Source of the DNA: Pseudomonadota bacterium
GTDB lineage: Bacteria; SZUA-182; DTGQ01
Direction: 5' to 3'
Length of the DNA: 45,919 nt
Assembly (NCBI GenBank): GCA_030625085.1
Contig: DAOURK010000019.1
Location: 1-45,919 of the forward strand
Position 1 is the stretch's first letter; each line of letters opens with the position of its first letter. A program made the position numbers and the translations under genes. Below the pieces are notes generated by a model. It saw nothing but the letters and a program-made list of their open reading frames with translations. It was not told where the DNA came from and did not search any database. Shown here in pieces: positions 7,153-15,098 of the stretch.

Positions 7153-8400
7153 ATGAATCATTTGGAAAGAAAAATCGCTCGACGAATCATTGAAACAGTA
7201 GGCTCTTTCGGCACACCCCCCGAATGGGGATTTCAGTATTTTACCGTGGGATTGGAGGATTATCTTAATCTTATTGAGGAAGAATACTTAAAAACCTTTA
7301 TTAAAGAAGACGGCGGCTCAACCTTCAAATTGGTCATAGGCGCGTATGGGGGCGGAAAAACCCATTTTCTCTATAATGTCCGAGAACTGGCCTGGAAGGA
7401 AAATTTTGTAGTCAGCTATGTCAACTTGAGCCAGGAAGAAGCGCCCTTTCATCGACTGGAGCTGGTATACCGGGCTATTATTAATGATCTTATGCATCCT
7501 ATGGGTGTTGAGGATCTCTTGAAAGGCTTAGAAAAAGGGATTGAACCCTTTATAACCAATTGGTATAAAAGGCAGGCTGAAATCTTCCGAAAAGCAGGAC
7601 TTAAGGGCGAGGCCCTGGACCAAAAATTTTCTGACTATGCCAAGGCCATTCAAAGGAATATTGAAAATGTTAATTTTTCCAAAGCTGTTGCCCAGGCATT
7701 TCTTTTCCTACACCAGAAACGCGAAGAGGACTTTCGCAACATTATTCAATGGCTGCGCTTAGAAGGCTATGAGCGAAATGTTCATCGGGAATATGGCTTG
7801 CTGCATCCCATTGATCGAAGCAATTCCTTTTCCATGATCCGCTCGCTCATTCAATGGGTAAGAAATATTGGCTATTCGGGTTTAGTTATTCTCTTTGACG
7901 AGGCAGAGCAAGTACCCAGTCTCAGCAGCAAGCAGCGGGAAATGATGCTCAGCAACTTGCGGGAGATGATCGATGAATGCGGTCACGCCTCTTTCAAGAA
8001 TGTAATGATCTTTTATGCCTTGCCTGATGAAAAAATCTTTGAAGGGGCCTCTAATGTTTATGAGGCCTTGAAACAGCGTATCTCCAGCGTATTTGATTTT
8101 TATAATCCGGCCGGGGTAAAAATCAATCTGGAAGCTATGGATCATGAGCCTATAGGTTTGCTGGAGCAAATTGGTCAAAAGCTCAAAGTTATCTATGAAG
8201 AAGCCTATGAATACTCTTTTAATGGTGATCTCACCCCAATTATTCACCGCCTCGCTCAAGAAGCATATGAGCGCCGATTCGGTGATATAGGTTACATAAG
8301 GCTCTTTGTTCAGGGTATTATAAAGGCCTTTTATCTTATGAGGAAAGAACCAAAGAGAACGATTAATGAAGATCTAACCATAAAACTCCTGGAAGGATAA
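7153..8400 (+). CDS. BrxD/DUF2791-like P-loop ATPase (first of two)
   Basis: 415 residues from the ATG at 7153 (MNHLERKIARRIIETVG); the longer open frame from 7027 overlaps the upstream gene by 100 bases and adds a non-conserved basic tract. Walker A is GAYGGGKTH near residue 62; Walker B is LVILFDEAEQ near 250. A conserved-looking GDIGYIRLFVQGII occurs near the end. This matches the ATP-binding family annotated as BREX-system BrxD (DUF2791), which also occurs outside BREX loci. No pglX methylase, pglZ phosphatase or brxC is visible in this window. It is followed after 11 bp by a second ATPase of the same class, which suggests the two work as a pair. Family call fairly sure, defence role inferred. 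Confidence 0.8.
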   Translation: MNHLERKIARRIIETVGSFGTPPEWGFQYFTVGLEDYLNLIEEEYLKTFIKEDGGSTFKLVIGAYGGGKTHFLYNVRELAWKENFVVSYVNLSQEEAPFHRLELVYRAIINDLMHPMGVEDLLKGLEKGIEPFITNWYKRQAEIFRKAGLKGEALDQKFSDYAKAIQRNIENVNFSKAVAQAFLFLHQKREEDFRNIIQWLRLEGYERNVHREYGLLHPIDRSNSFSMIRSLIQWVRNIGYSGLVILFDEAEQVPSLSSKQREMMLSNLREMIDECGHASFKNVMIFYALPDEKIFEGASNVYEALKQRISSVFDFYNPAGVKINLEAMDHEPIGLLEQIGQKLKVIYEEAYEYSFNGDLTPIIHRLAQEAYERRFGDIGYIRLFVQGIIKAFYLMRKEPKRTINEDLTIKLLEG

Positions 8401-8411
8401 AGGCGCTTATC

Positions 8412-9602
8412 TTGGCTAAACAACCATCAAAGACCAGCCGATTAACAAAAAAAATAGCCCATTTAACCCAACCTCCGAAAGATGCTCGATCGGTTATTGA
8501 GGCCTTCCGTTTGGGGATTGTTCCCATACAGGCTATAAAAGATTGGACCATAGGCCGATCCCATGAAGTGGACACTGTCCGGCGGTGGCTTCAGGATGAA
8601 TCTTCCGGCACTATGGTCATTCGCGGTGAATATGGAAGTGGGAAAAGTCACTTGATTGAGTATCTTCATGCCGGCGGCTTTGAACTCAATTATGCCGTCA
8701 GCCTCGTTGGGATCGACCCTACTGATGCTCAACCGGCCTTCCCTAAGAGGGTTTATCGCCACCTGATCCGCAACCTCTTGTTCCCCTATAAAAACCAACA
8801 TTATACCTTTGCCGAATTATTAACCATGTTGGCTAAAAAACGCAAAAAAAATCCCTTGCCAAACCACCGATTTTTGGGGGGAATCTTAGAAAAAATAAAA
8901 AACAATAAGGACACTCCCGAGATGTGGGCCTGGATAGAAGGCCAGGAGTCAACCTATCGAGAGCAAGGTTGCCTCTACGACCACACTACTGCAGCCAATA
9001 TATACTGTAATATCCTCAGTGGTATAGGTATGCTGGCAGTAAAAGAATTAGGCCTTAAAGGTGTAATGCTTATGTTTGATGAGGCGGAAACATCACGCAC
9101 CTATCGCTATTATTATGAATGGAGCCGAGCGCTTAATTTTTTTAATGCCTTGTCTATGGTAGCCAATGACGAACCGGAATTAACAGATGAAAAGGTGGTA
9201 AAGGGAGAATATTGTTACTCCGGCAAAGAGACCGGGCTGATATATTCCGGCCATTGCCCTATCCCTTACCTGTATGAGATACCAAGCTTTCTGAAAATAG
9301 TTTTTGCCTTCACCCCTGACTATAAGCTCAGTCTTTTGGAAGATTATAATATTTATGAGATAGAATTAGAATCATTGCCGCCCCAGGAGACGAAATATCT
9401 TTTTTACAAATTCATAGATTTATATGAGAAGGTATATCAAATAAAAATACATCCGGTGTACCGGCGGCGATTCTTTGAATTGATAAAGACTAACAGCAAT
9501 CAGTCTACGCGAAAATTTATCAAGGCCATGGTAGAAAGCCTTGATTTTTATCGCTTTTATCCCACCAAAAACCCTGATAGCATCTTATCCCCTATCTACT
9601 AA
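8412..9602 (+). CDS. BrxD/DUF2791-like P-loop ATPase (second of two)
   Basis: 396 residues. The start is a TTG at 8412, placed just after the upstream stop with AAAGGCG as a plausible ribosome site; no in-frame ATG lies nearby. Walker A is GEYGSGKSH at about residue 73; Walker B is GVMLMFDEAE near 218. It has GRSHEVDTVRRWL before the P-loop, as in BREX-type ATP-binding proteins, and a region between Walker B and the sensor part (SRTYRYYYEWSRALNFF onward) that the first ATPase lacks. It is translationally close-coupled to the first ATPase. Its stop abuts the stop of the convergent minus-strand gene with no spacer, so any further cassette gene on this side is absent or was lost. Confidence 0.8.
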   Translation: MAKQPSKTSRLTKKIAHLTQPPKDARSVIEAFRLGIVPIQAIKDWTIGRSHEVDTVRRWLQDESSGTMVIRGEYGSGKSHLIEYLHAGGFELNYAVSLVGIDPTDAQPAFPKRVYRHLIRNLLFPYKNQHYTFAELLTMLAKKRKKNPLPNHRFLGGILEKIKNNKDTPEMWAWIEGQESTYREQGCLYDHTTAANIYCNILSGIGMLAVKELGLKGVMLMFDEAETSRTYRYYYEWSRALNFFNALSMVANDEPELTDEKVVKGEYCYSGKETGLIYSGHCPIPYLYEIPSFLKIVFAFTPDYKLSLLEDYNIYEIELESLPPQETKYLFYKFIDLYEKVYQIKIHPVYRRRFFELIKTNSNQSTRKFIKAMVESLDFYRFYPTKNPDSILSPIY

Positions 9603-11156
9603 CTAAAAGACATAATTAATGGATAGCGATAAGGCATTTTCATCCATCAACCTGAACTCTCCGGAGAGGATGAGATTCTTTTGCCAATTATACCCTGTGC
9701 CGATTCTACATCCAATACTGTCTTTCCCATCAAAATCCAGGGGATTAGCTCCAGATGATTCAAAACTCCCGGAGGTTTGGGCATATAAAAGTCCGAAATA
9801 GGGTGAAAATTTATTAAAGCCTTTATAAATTGTATCTGCCGCCAGTTGCAATTCTGTTATATCAACAGTGGCAGTTCCTTTCTGGTTTCCAATGGGAACA
9901 TCAAATTCGGGAGCATAATGCAAAAAACCCAAATTGACATTAACCCCTAGATTATAGGCAGATAAATTATATACATTCGAACTGACTCCGGCGCCGTATG
10001 CAAGAGACATAGCCTTTTCAACTTGATAATCATAAGATCCCGCATTTACAAGATTATCAAATCCCATACTGATTGATCCAAGATTTACATACATTTGAGT
10101 ATCTTTTAGATTAAAAACATTCAAAAAATCAGGGGCATAACCAATCTGGGCAATTGCCCTTTTGGAGGTTATTTTGTTATCCACCCCATTCTCTTCAAAG
10201 GAAACATCTTTTTGCGTAACAAATTTACTATCAAGTCCAAACCGAAATTTTTCAATAAACTCGACCGGCCCTTTTTCTGAAGCTTTCGGTTCTTTATCGG
10301 ATCGAAAAACTTTCTTTGGTAAAGAAACTACCTTGGCCAAAGCAACTTTGGGCATCTTTAACCATTTTTTCAATTTCCCTTCTTTGGGTTGAGACTGTTC
10401 CGACGGTTGGGTTGGCTGCGGGGCTCTTTCAACTTTGGTGATTTCTGTTCGCTCCCTTTCTCTAGAGGAAAGCTCTTCCAATTTCCTTTTGGCAATTTGC
10501 GAATCAGGATCTACTTTCAAAACCTTTCTATATTCACCCATTGCCTCTGAAGGCCTTTCCAGCAACTCGTAAAGAACAGCTAACCGCATATAGGCGTCTA
10601 CCATATTGGGCTGTAATTGGGAGGCTTTTTTATATCCGGCTATAGCTTTGCCTTTTTCCCCCATTTGATCATAGCTGAATGCCATATTGTAATGCAGATC
10701 AGCATCCTCAGGGTATATCTCCAAGGCTTTTTTGAATTGTTTCAAGGCCAAATTATATTCTTTTCGGACACCATAAATTGTCGCCAAATTAAACCGCGCT
10801 TCATAGAATAAAGGATCATTTCTAAGGGCCGCCTGATAACTCTCTATTGCGTCACCCAGGTACCCCATTCGCTGCTCAGCCACTGCGAGATAATAATAAG
10901 CATCGATGCTTCCAGGGTCTAAAATCAAGGCCTTTTTTAGCTCAATAATGGCAGACTTATTTTCCTGATTGCGCAGTTTTTCAATTCCGGCTGAAAGATA
11001 GGATTCAGTATCTGCACCTTCCTCTAATATCTCCTCATGTTCAGGATTGGGCTCTTCACCCATCGGGTTTTTAGAAATAAAAATATTTTTTCCTAATGCA
11101 CAAGAAACAAAGAACAGAGAAATTAAAATTAATGTCATCAATTTTACGTTTTTCAT
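9603..11156 (-). CDS. TPR lipoprotein with C-terminal outer-membrane beta-barrel-like domain
   Basis: 517 residues. A lipoprotein signal peptide ends in the lipobox FVSC-A at about residue 19. Residues about 50-235 contain five or more TPR units (for example AIIELKKALILDPGSIDAYY, ALKQFKKALEIYPEDADLHY). A Pro/Lys-rich linker (about 235-290) leads to about 220 residues of alternating hydrophobic strands ending LSLSINYVF, with the terminal Phe expected for Bam-inserted barrels. It therefore appears to be an outer-membrane-anchored periplasmic TPR scaffold joined to a small barrel. It stands alone with nothing co-directional nearby, and ends back to back with the ATPase cassette. Specific function unknown. 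Confidence 0.75.
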   Translation of the reverse strand: MKNVKLMTLILISLFFVSCALGKNIFISKNPMGEEPNPEHEEILEEGADTESYLSAGIEKLRNQENKSAIIELKKALILDPGSIDAYYYLAVAEQRMGYLGDAIESYQAALRNDPLFYEARFNLATIYGVRKEYNLALKQFKKALEIYPEDADLHYNMAFSYDQMGEKGKAIAGYKKASQLQPNMVDAYMRLAVLYELLERPSEAMGEYRKVLKVDPDSQIAKRKLEELSSRERERTEITKVERAPQPTQPSEQSQPKEGKLKKWLKMPKVALAKVVSLPKKVFRSDKEPKASEKGPVEFIEKFRFGLDSKFVTQKDVSFEENGVDNKITSKRAIAQIGYAPDFLNVFNLKDTQMYVNLGSISMGFDNLVNAGSYDYQVEKAMSLAYGAGVSSNVYNLSAYNLGVNVNLGFLHYAPEFDVPIGNQKGTATVDITELQLAADTIYKGFNKFSPYFGLLYAQTSGSFESSGANPLDFDGKDSIGCRIGTGYNWQKNLILSGEFRLMDENALSLSINYVF

Positions 11157-11602
11157 AAAATCCCCCTCAAGGATATTAATCTGGCTAAGGGTTTAACGAT
11201 AAATATTTAGTAGATAAAAGCGCGAAGATCAAATTATTTTGCCTATATTCTATTATTTTTTAACCCTTTTATCAAGGACAAATATAAATATAAATGCTAT
11301 TTCAAAAAAAAGGCATTATAATTCAATTTTATCCAAATAATACAGATTGTCAATGTACACTTAGCAATTCTCATTTTGACCCATATTGAAGTTGGTAAAT
11401 GTTCGCTGAAGCCATATAGGGAAGCCAATTCCTATGCTTTTCATTGACGTCTCTTAAAAAAGATGTTATAAATTTTACATATATAAAAAAATTATTAACA
11501 AATTGATTATTTTTCTTAAATCCAGCCTAATTTTTCAGGCGCTTAGTTCTAAATTTTGTGTTTTTTTCGTTCCGGCTTGACCGGATTAGGGTAGGACAAA
11601 AA
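11157..11602. other. Intergenic gap, divergent promoter region with family C repeat
   Basis: 446 bp between the divergent TPR lipoprotein and YjbQ genes, so it should hold promoters for both. It is AT-rich. A motif GCAATTCTCATTTTGAC at 11364-11380 recurs with one change at 16862-16878. The shortened family C copy occupies 11541-11590. I see no ORF with coding character. Confidence 0.5.
11541..11590 (+). repeat. Dispersed repeat, family C, copy 2 (internally deleted)
   Basis: GCTTAGTTCTAAATTTTGTG joined directly to GTTCCGGCTTGACCGGATTA. The central GATAGAAAATTTTAAAACC segment of the other copies is missing. It ends 13 bp before the YjbQ start codon, and the bases just after it (AGGAC) may serve as ribosome site. 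Confidence 0.75.
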
Positions 11603-12022
11603 ATGCCAGTTATTACCAAAAATTTTACTATTGAAACACAAGGTCATTCACAAATTCTGGATATTACTAAACAGGTTAAAAGCCAAATTCTCAATATATC
11701 TATATCTTCCGGAATAGCTGTAGTCTTTATCCCCGGATCAACAGCAGGAATTACCAGTATTGAATATGAATCAGGAGTCATGCAAGACCTGGCCGCTGCT
11801 ATTGAACGACTTGCCCCCAAATCAATTCATTACAACCATGATGCACGATGGGGTGATGGTAACGGCTATGCACATGTCAGAGCTGCCTTGATTGGAGCTT
11901 CCTTTACAATTCCTTTACAGGATAAGCAGCTCCTTCTGGGAACTTGGCAACAAATTGTACTCATTGATTTTGATAACCGCCCTCGTACCCGCAAAGTTAT
12001 TCTTCAATTGATTGGCGAGTAA
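11603..12022 (+). CDS. YjbQ/UPF0047 family protein
   Basis: 139 residues from the ATG at 11603 (MPVITKNFTIET); the open frame extends back to 11558 but the first 15 codons lie in the dispersed repeat. Family signatures are clear: STAGITSIEYESG, then HYNHDARWGDGNGYAHVRAA, then LGTWQQIVLIDFDNRPRTR. Some members show weak thiamin-phosphate synthase activity, but the physiological role is unsettled. Length is usual for the family. It is monocistronic: a heptamer tandem and a palindromic element follow before the next gene. Confidence 0.9.
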   Translation: MPVITKNFTIETQGHSQILDITKQVKSQILNISISSGIAVVFIPGSTAGITSIEYESGVMQDLAAAIERLAPKSIHYNHDARWGDGNGYAHVRAALIGASFTIPLQDKQLLLGTWQQIVLIDFDNRPRTRKVILQLIGE

Positions 12023-12027
12023 AATTT

Positions 12028-12107
12028 AATTACGAATTACGAATTACGAATTACGAATTACGAATTATGAATTATGAATTATGAATTATGAATTATGAAT
12101 TATGAAT
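12028..12107. repeat. Heptanucleotide tandem repeat (AATTACG, then AATTATG)
   Basis: About eleven 7-bp units directly after the yjbQ stop: about five of AATTACG followed by about six of AATTATG. The clean switch of one base halfway suggests two rounds of slippage expansion. A relative with AATTACA then AATTATG lies at 38966-39020. Confidence 0.9.
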
Positions 12108-12147
12108 AAGTGCTCAACTGGCGAGCTTTATAAATAAAATAAAAATT

Positions 12148-12248
12148 GATGAATTCGTAAAAAGTCATTTTTACAAAATTTGATTTACATAAATTCAATA
12201 AGTTATGTTGTGCGGAGCCCTTAATTTTGGACTTTTTACGAGGCCATC
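12148..12248. repeat. Palindromic MITE-like element, family A, copy 2
   Basis: 101 bp with ends GATGAATTCGTAAAAAGTC (12148-12166) and GACTTTTTACGAGGCCATC (12230-12248). The interior is nearly identical to the 36335 copy, including AAATTCAATAAGTTATGTTG. It ends 36 bp before the start of the peptidase gene. Confidence 0.9.
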
Positions 12249-12284
12249 AAAATTCCTAAAAAATTAAATTTATAAGTAATTAAG

Positions 12285-13385
12285 ATGAGCCAAGAACAAA
12301 AGGCTAAAGAATATAATCGAAAAAAAATAGTTATTGAGATCACAGAAACTATTCTCTTGATAATTTTTCTGACGTTCTTTATGGCTTTTGGGTGGTCTTT
12401 ATCAATAAAGAATTTTTTATCTGCTTTCACCTCATCCTTTTGGCTCTTAAACGGCCTCTACTGCTTGACTTTGCTAGTTATGATTACTCTTTTATCATCT
12501 CCTTTTGACTATTATTCCGGTTTTTATTTAGAACATAGATATGAATTATCCACGCAAAACTTTGCTTCATGGATCATTGATCAATTAAAAGGCTTGGCGC
12601 TAACCCTGGTTTTCGGCCTGATTATTGTAGAAATTATTTACGGCTTGATTCGCAGTTTCCCCTCTTTTTGGTGGCTGATTACTGCCGGCATTCTGAGTGG
12701 CATTTTTATTATCTTAACGAAATTGGCGCCTGTTTTGCTCATGCCCATCTTCTTTAAATTTCGCCCTCTTTCAGATTCGGACCTTGAAGCCAGAATCCTG
12801 GAATTAACAAAAAAATTAAACACGAAAATTAGCGGTATTTTTGAAATGGATCTGAGTAAAAAATCCAAAACAGCCAATGCAGCTCTGGCAGGAATCGGCA
12901 AAACCCGCCGTATTGTTCTATCCGACACTCTTCTCAACAATTATGATCATGATGAAATTGAAGTTATTATGGCCCACGAATTGGGGCATCATATTTATAA
13001 TCATTTATGGAAGGGGATCTTCATTCAAAGCATACTCATTTTAGCCCTCCTTTTTATCATATCTTTAAGCTTGAATAGTGGAGTAACCTGGTTTCACCTG
13101 AAGGGAATCTATGATATTGCCGGCCTGCCCTATTTAATTTTTATCAGTATGATATTTTCTCTCATCTTACTTCCCTTTGTTAATCTTTATTTACGACGTT
13201 TAGAATATCAGGCAGATCAATTCGGAGTATCCCTCACAGGAAAAAAAGAGGCCTTTATCAGGGCCCTGGAAAAATTATCACAACAAAATCTTAGTGAAAA
13301 AGAACCAAACCCGATTATAGAATTTATTTTTCATAGCCACCCTTCAATTTCTAAAAGAATAAATCGATTATTAAACAATTATTAA
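12285..13385 (+). CDS. M48-family (Ste24/CAAX-protease-like) membrane metalloprotease
   Basis: 366 residues. N-terminal and central hydrophobic helices (ETILLIIFLTFFMAFGW, ALTLVFGLIIVEIIYGLI, FWWLITAGILSGIFIILT) precede the zinc site HELGHH at about residues 229-234. The third ligand is probably the Glu in RRLEYQADQFG (about 307). DLSKKSKTANAALAGIGKTR before the site is characteristic of Ste24-type M48A proteases. The C-terminal HSHPSISKRI is also family-typical. It sits in the inner membrane. Bacterial members have a general membrane-protein quality role by analogy with HtpX; bacteria lack classic CAAX prenylation. The downstream DUF4416 gene starts 3 bp after the stop, so they are co-transcribed. 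Confidence 0.92.
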   Translation: MSQEQKAKEYNRKKIVIEITETILLIIFLTFFMAFGWSLSIKNFLSAFTSSFWLLNGLYCLTLLVMITLLSSPFDYYSGFYLEHRYELSTQNFASWIIDQLKGLALTLVFGLIIVEIIYGLIRSFPSFWWLITAGILSGIFIILTKLAPVLLMPIFFKFRPLSDSDLEARILELTKKLNTKISGIFEMDLSKKSKTANAALAGIGKTRRIVLSDTLLNNYDHDEIEVIMAHELGHHIYNHLWKGIFIQSILILALLFIISLSLNSGVTWFHLKGIYDIAGLPYLIFISMIFSLILLPFVNLYLRRLEYQADQFGVSLTGKKEAFIRALEKLSQQNLSEKEPNPIIEFIFHSHPSISKRINRLLNNY

Positions 13386-13388
13386 ACA

Positions 13389-13946
13389 ATGAGTAAAATT
13401 AATCCCCCCAAAAAGGTTAAACCCTTTGTCGGCTTATTATTATCCGAACTGTCGCTGTTAGAAAAATGCAAAAAGGCCCTGGAGCTTTCTTTTGGTCCAT
13501 CTGATATACAAAGCCATATCATCCCTTTTTCCCATTCCGACTATTATGATGCGGAGATGGGAAACAAGATTTCCCGCCTGTGGATTAGTTTTTCTCAATT
13601 ACAAGATCCCGGGAACCTGGCTGATTGGAAAATTAACTCAAATACCCTAGAAGATATATGGACAATAAACAGTACCGGAAAAAAGCTTCGACAGATCAAT
13701 ATTGACCCGGGATATTTAAGTGAAGCAAAAATTGTTTTAGCTTCAACAAAAAACTTTAGCCACCGAATTTACTTAGGTTCCGGAATTTATGCAGAGGTAA
13801 CCTTAACCTATCGAAAAAGCATAGGCTGGCAATCCTTTGAGTGGACTTACCCCGATTATAAAGAGACTGCTGCAGTGAATTTCTTTACCCGGCTCAGGAA
13901 TAAATACCGACAACAATGCAGGGAAACAACTCCTCGAGCTACATAA
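13389..13946 (+). CDS. DUF4416 family protein
   Basis: 185 residues. Family landmarks are all present: an N-terminal PPKKVKPFVGLL, then FSHSDYYDAEMG, then NIDPGYLSEAKIVLASTKN, then FSHRIYLGSGIYAEVTLTYR and WTYPDYK. The function is unknown, although the family is widespread in Desulfobacterota and some candidate phyla. It starts 3 bp after the peptidase and is therefore co-transcribed with it. The next genes, nadK and recN, lie 288 bp downstream on the same strand. Confidence 0.9.
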   Translation: MSKINPPKKVKPFVGLLLSELSLLEKCKKALELSFGPSDIQSHIIPFSHSDYYDAEMGNKISRLWISFSQLQDPGNLADWKINSNTLEDIWTINSTGKKLRQINIDPGYLSEAKIVLASTKNFSHRIYLGSGIYAEVTLTYRKSIGWQSFEWTYPDYKETAAVNFFTRLRNKYRQQCRETTPRAT

Positions 13947-14150
13947 TTTTGTTTACAGCAATTCTGATTATAAGAATTACTATCTTACTGATTGCTGAAC
14001 TTGACATTTTTTGAGCAATGGGTAAAATGGAAGGGAGTTTATACCATACAACTCATAACTCATGAGCAATAATTCGGAACAGAGAAATTATTCCCTTTAG
14101 TTTTCTATTTTAATTTTTTACTTTTACCTTTTCACAGAAAAAGCATAGGT

Positions 14151-14225
14151 GCTTAGTTCTGAATTTCGTGATTTTTATGATAGAAAATTTTAAAACCTTT
14201 TTGGTTCCGGCTTGTCCGAGTTAGG
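14151..14225 (+). repeat. Dispersed roughly 80-bp repeat, family C, copy 3
   Basis: Full-length copy: GCTTAGTTCTGAATTTCGTG, then TGATAGAAAATTTTAAAACC, then GGTTCCGGCTTGTCCGAGTT. It ends about 10 bp before the nadK start codon, so it is part of the nadK leader RNA. The rest of the 13947-14234 gap is AT-rich without features. Confidence 0.85.
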
Positions 14226-14234
14226 TTATCATCT

Positions 14235-15098
14235 ATGAAAAATATCGGGATCTTTTGTAAACCGGATAAGGAACGTTCTCCCAAAATATTATCCAACCTA
14301 GTTTCCTGGATTTTTTCAAAAAATCTGAATCCATTTCTTGAATATACTACAGCACAACTTATTTCTTTCCAGAATACTGATAATATCTTGCCCATGGCTG
14401 ACCTGCCGGCTAAGATCGACACATTAATTGTCTTAGGTGGAGACGGCACACTTTTAAGGGCCGCTCATTTTATAAAAGAAAGGAACATTCCTATTTTAGG
14501 AGTCAATTTAGGCAGCCTCGGCTTTTTGACCGAAATCACCATTCAAGAACTTATTCCGGTTTTAGAACTAATTCATAAAAAGGGCTATTCGATAGATGAA
14601 CGTATGACCTTGACAACATTACTTTTCTCAAACGGATTAAAAGAAAAAAGTATTTCCGCCCTTAATGATGTCACCTTTACCAATGCATCACAGGGAAGCC
14701 GCCTCCTCAAATTATGCGTTAAAGCTGACAATACATGGATCAATACTTTTCTGGCTGATGGCCTCATTATCAGTACTCCAACAGGTTCCACCGCCTATTC
14801 CCTTTCTGCCGGAGGGCCTATCATTCATCCTTCAATGCATGCCATTCTTGTTACCCCTATTTGTCCTCATATGCTAACCAATAGACCTATTGTTATACCG
14901 GATACACAAATTCTCGAAGTAATTTCAAAGACAAAAGAAGACATCCTTTTAACTATTGATGGAATATTCATTAAAAAGATTTCCTATGAAGAAGAGGTTT
15001 ACATTAAAAAAGCAAAAAATAAAATCAGTTTGATTCAGGCCCCCGATAAGGATTATTATCAAGTGCTCAGATCAAAATTAAATTGGGGGAAACGATGA
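14235..15098 (+). CDS. nadK: NAD kinase (ATP/polyphosphate-dependent)
   Basis: 287 residues, normal length. It phosphorylates NAD to NADP in the cytosol. Diagnostic motifs are [14 protein letters not shown] at about residues 73-86 (catalytic Asp in GGDGT), [16 protein letters not shown] (usual LNEV/LNDV), and [20 protein letters not shown]. The start ATG is fixed by the repeat ending just upstream, and [12 protein letters not shown] is a typical first strand. It overlaps the next start by four bases (ATGA at 15095-15098), so translation of recN is coupled. Confidence 0.96.
   Translation: MKNIGIFCKPDKERSPKILSNLVSWIFSKNLNPFLEYTTAQLISFQNTDNILPMADLPAKIDTLIVLGGDGTLLRAAHFIKERNIPILGVNLGSLGFLTEITIQELIPVLELIHKKGYSIDERMTLTTLLFSNGLKEKSISALNDVTFTNASQGSRLLKLCVKADNTWINTFLADGLIISTPTGSTAYSLSAGGPIIHPSMHAILVTPICPHMLTNRPIVIPDTQILEVISKTKEDILLTIDGIFIKKISYEEEVYIKKAKNKISLIQAPDKDYYQVLRSKLNWGKR

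Noticed and set aside
11361-11381. Shared GCAATTCTCATTTTGAC motif (also 16862, less exact at 35417 and 38812) as a regulator-binding site
   Set aside because: Copies lie near worn repeats and show no symmetry; they are more simply pieces of another dispersed element.
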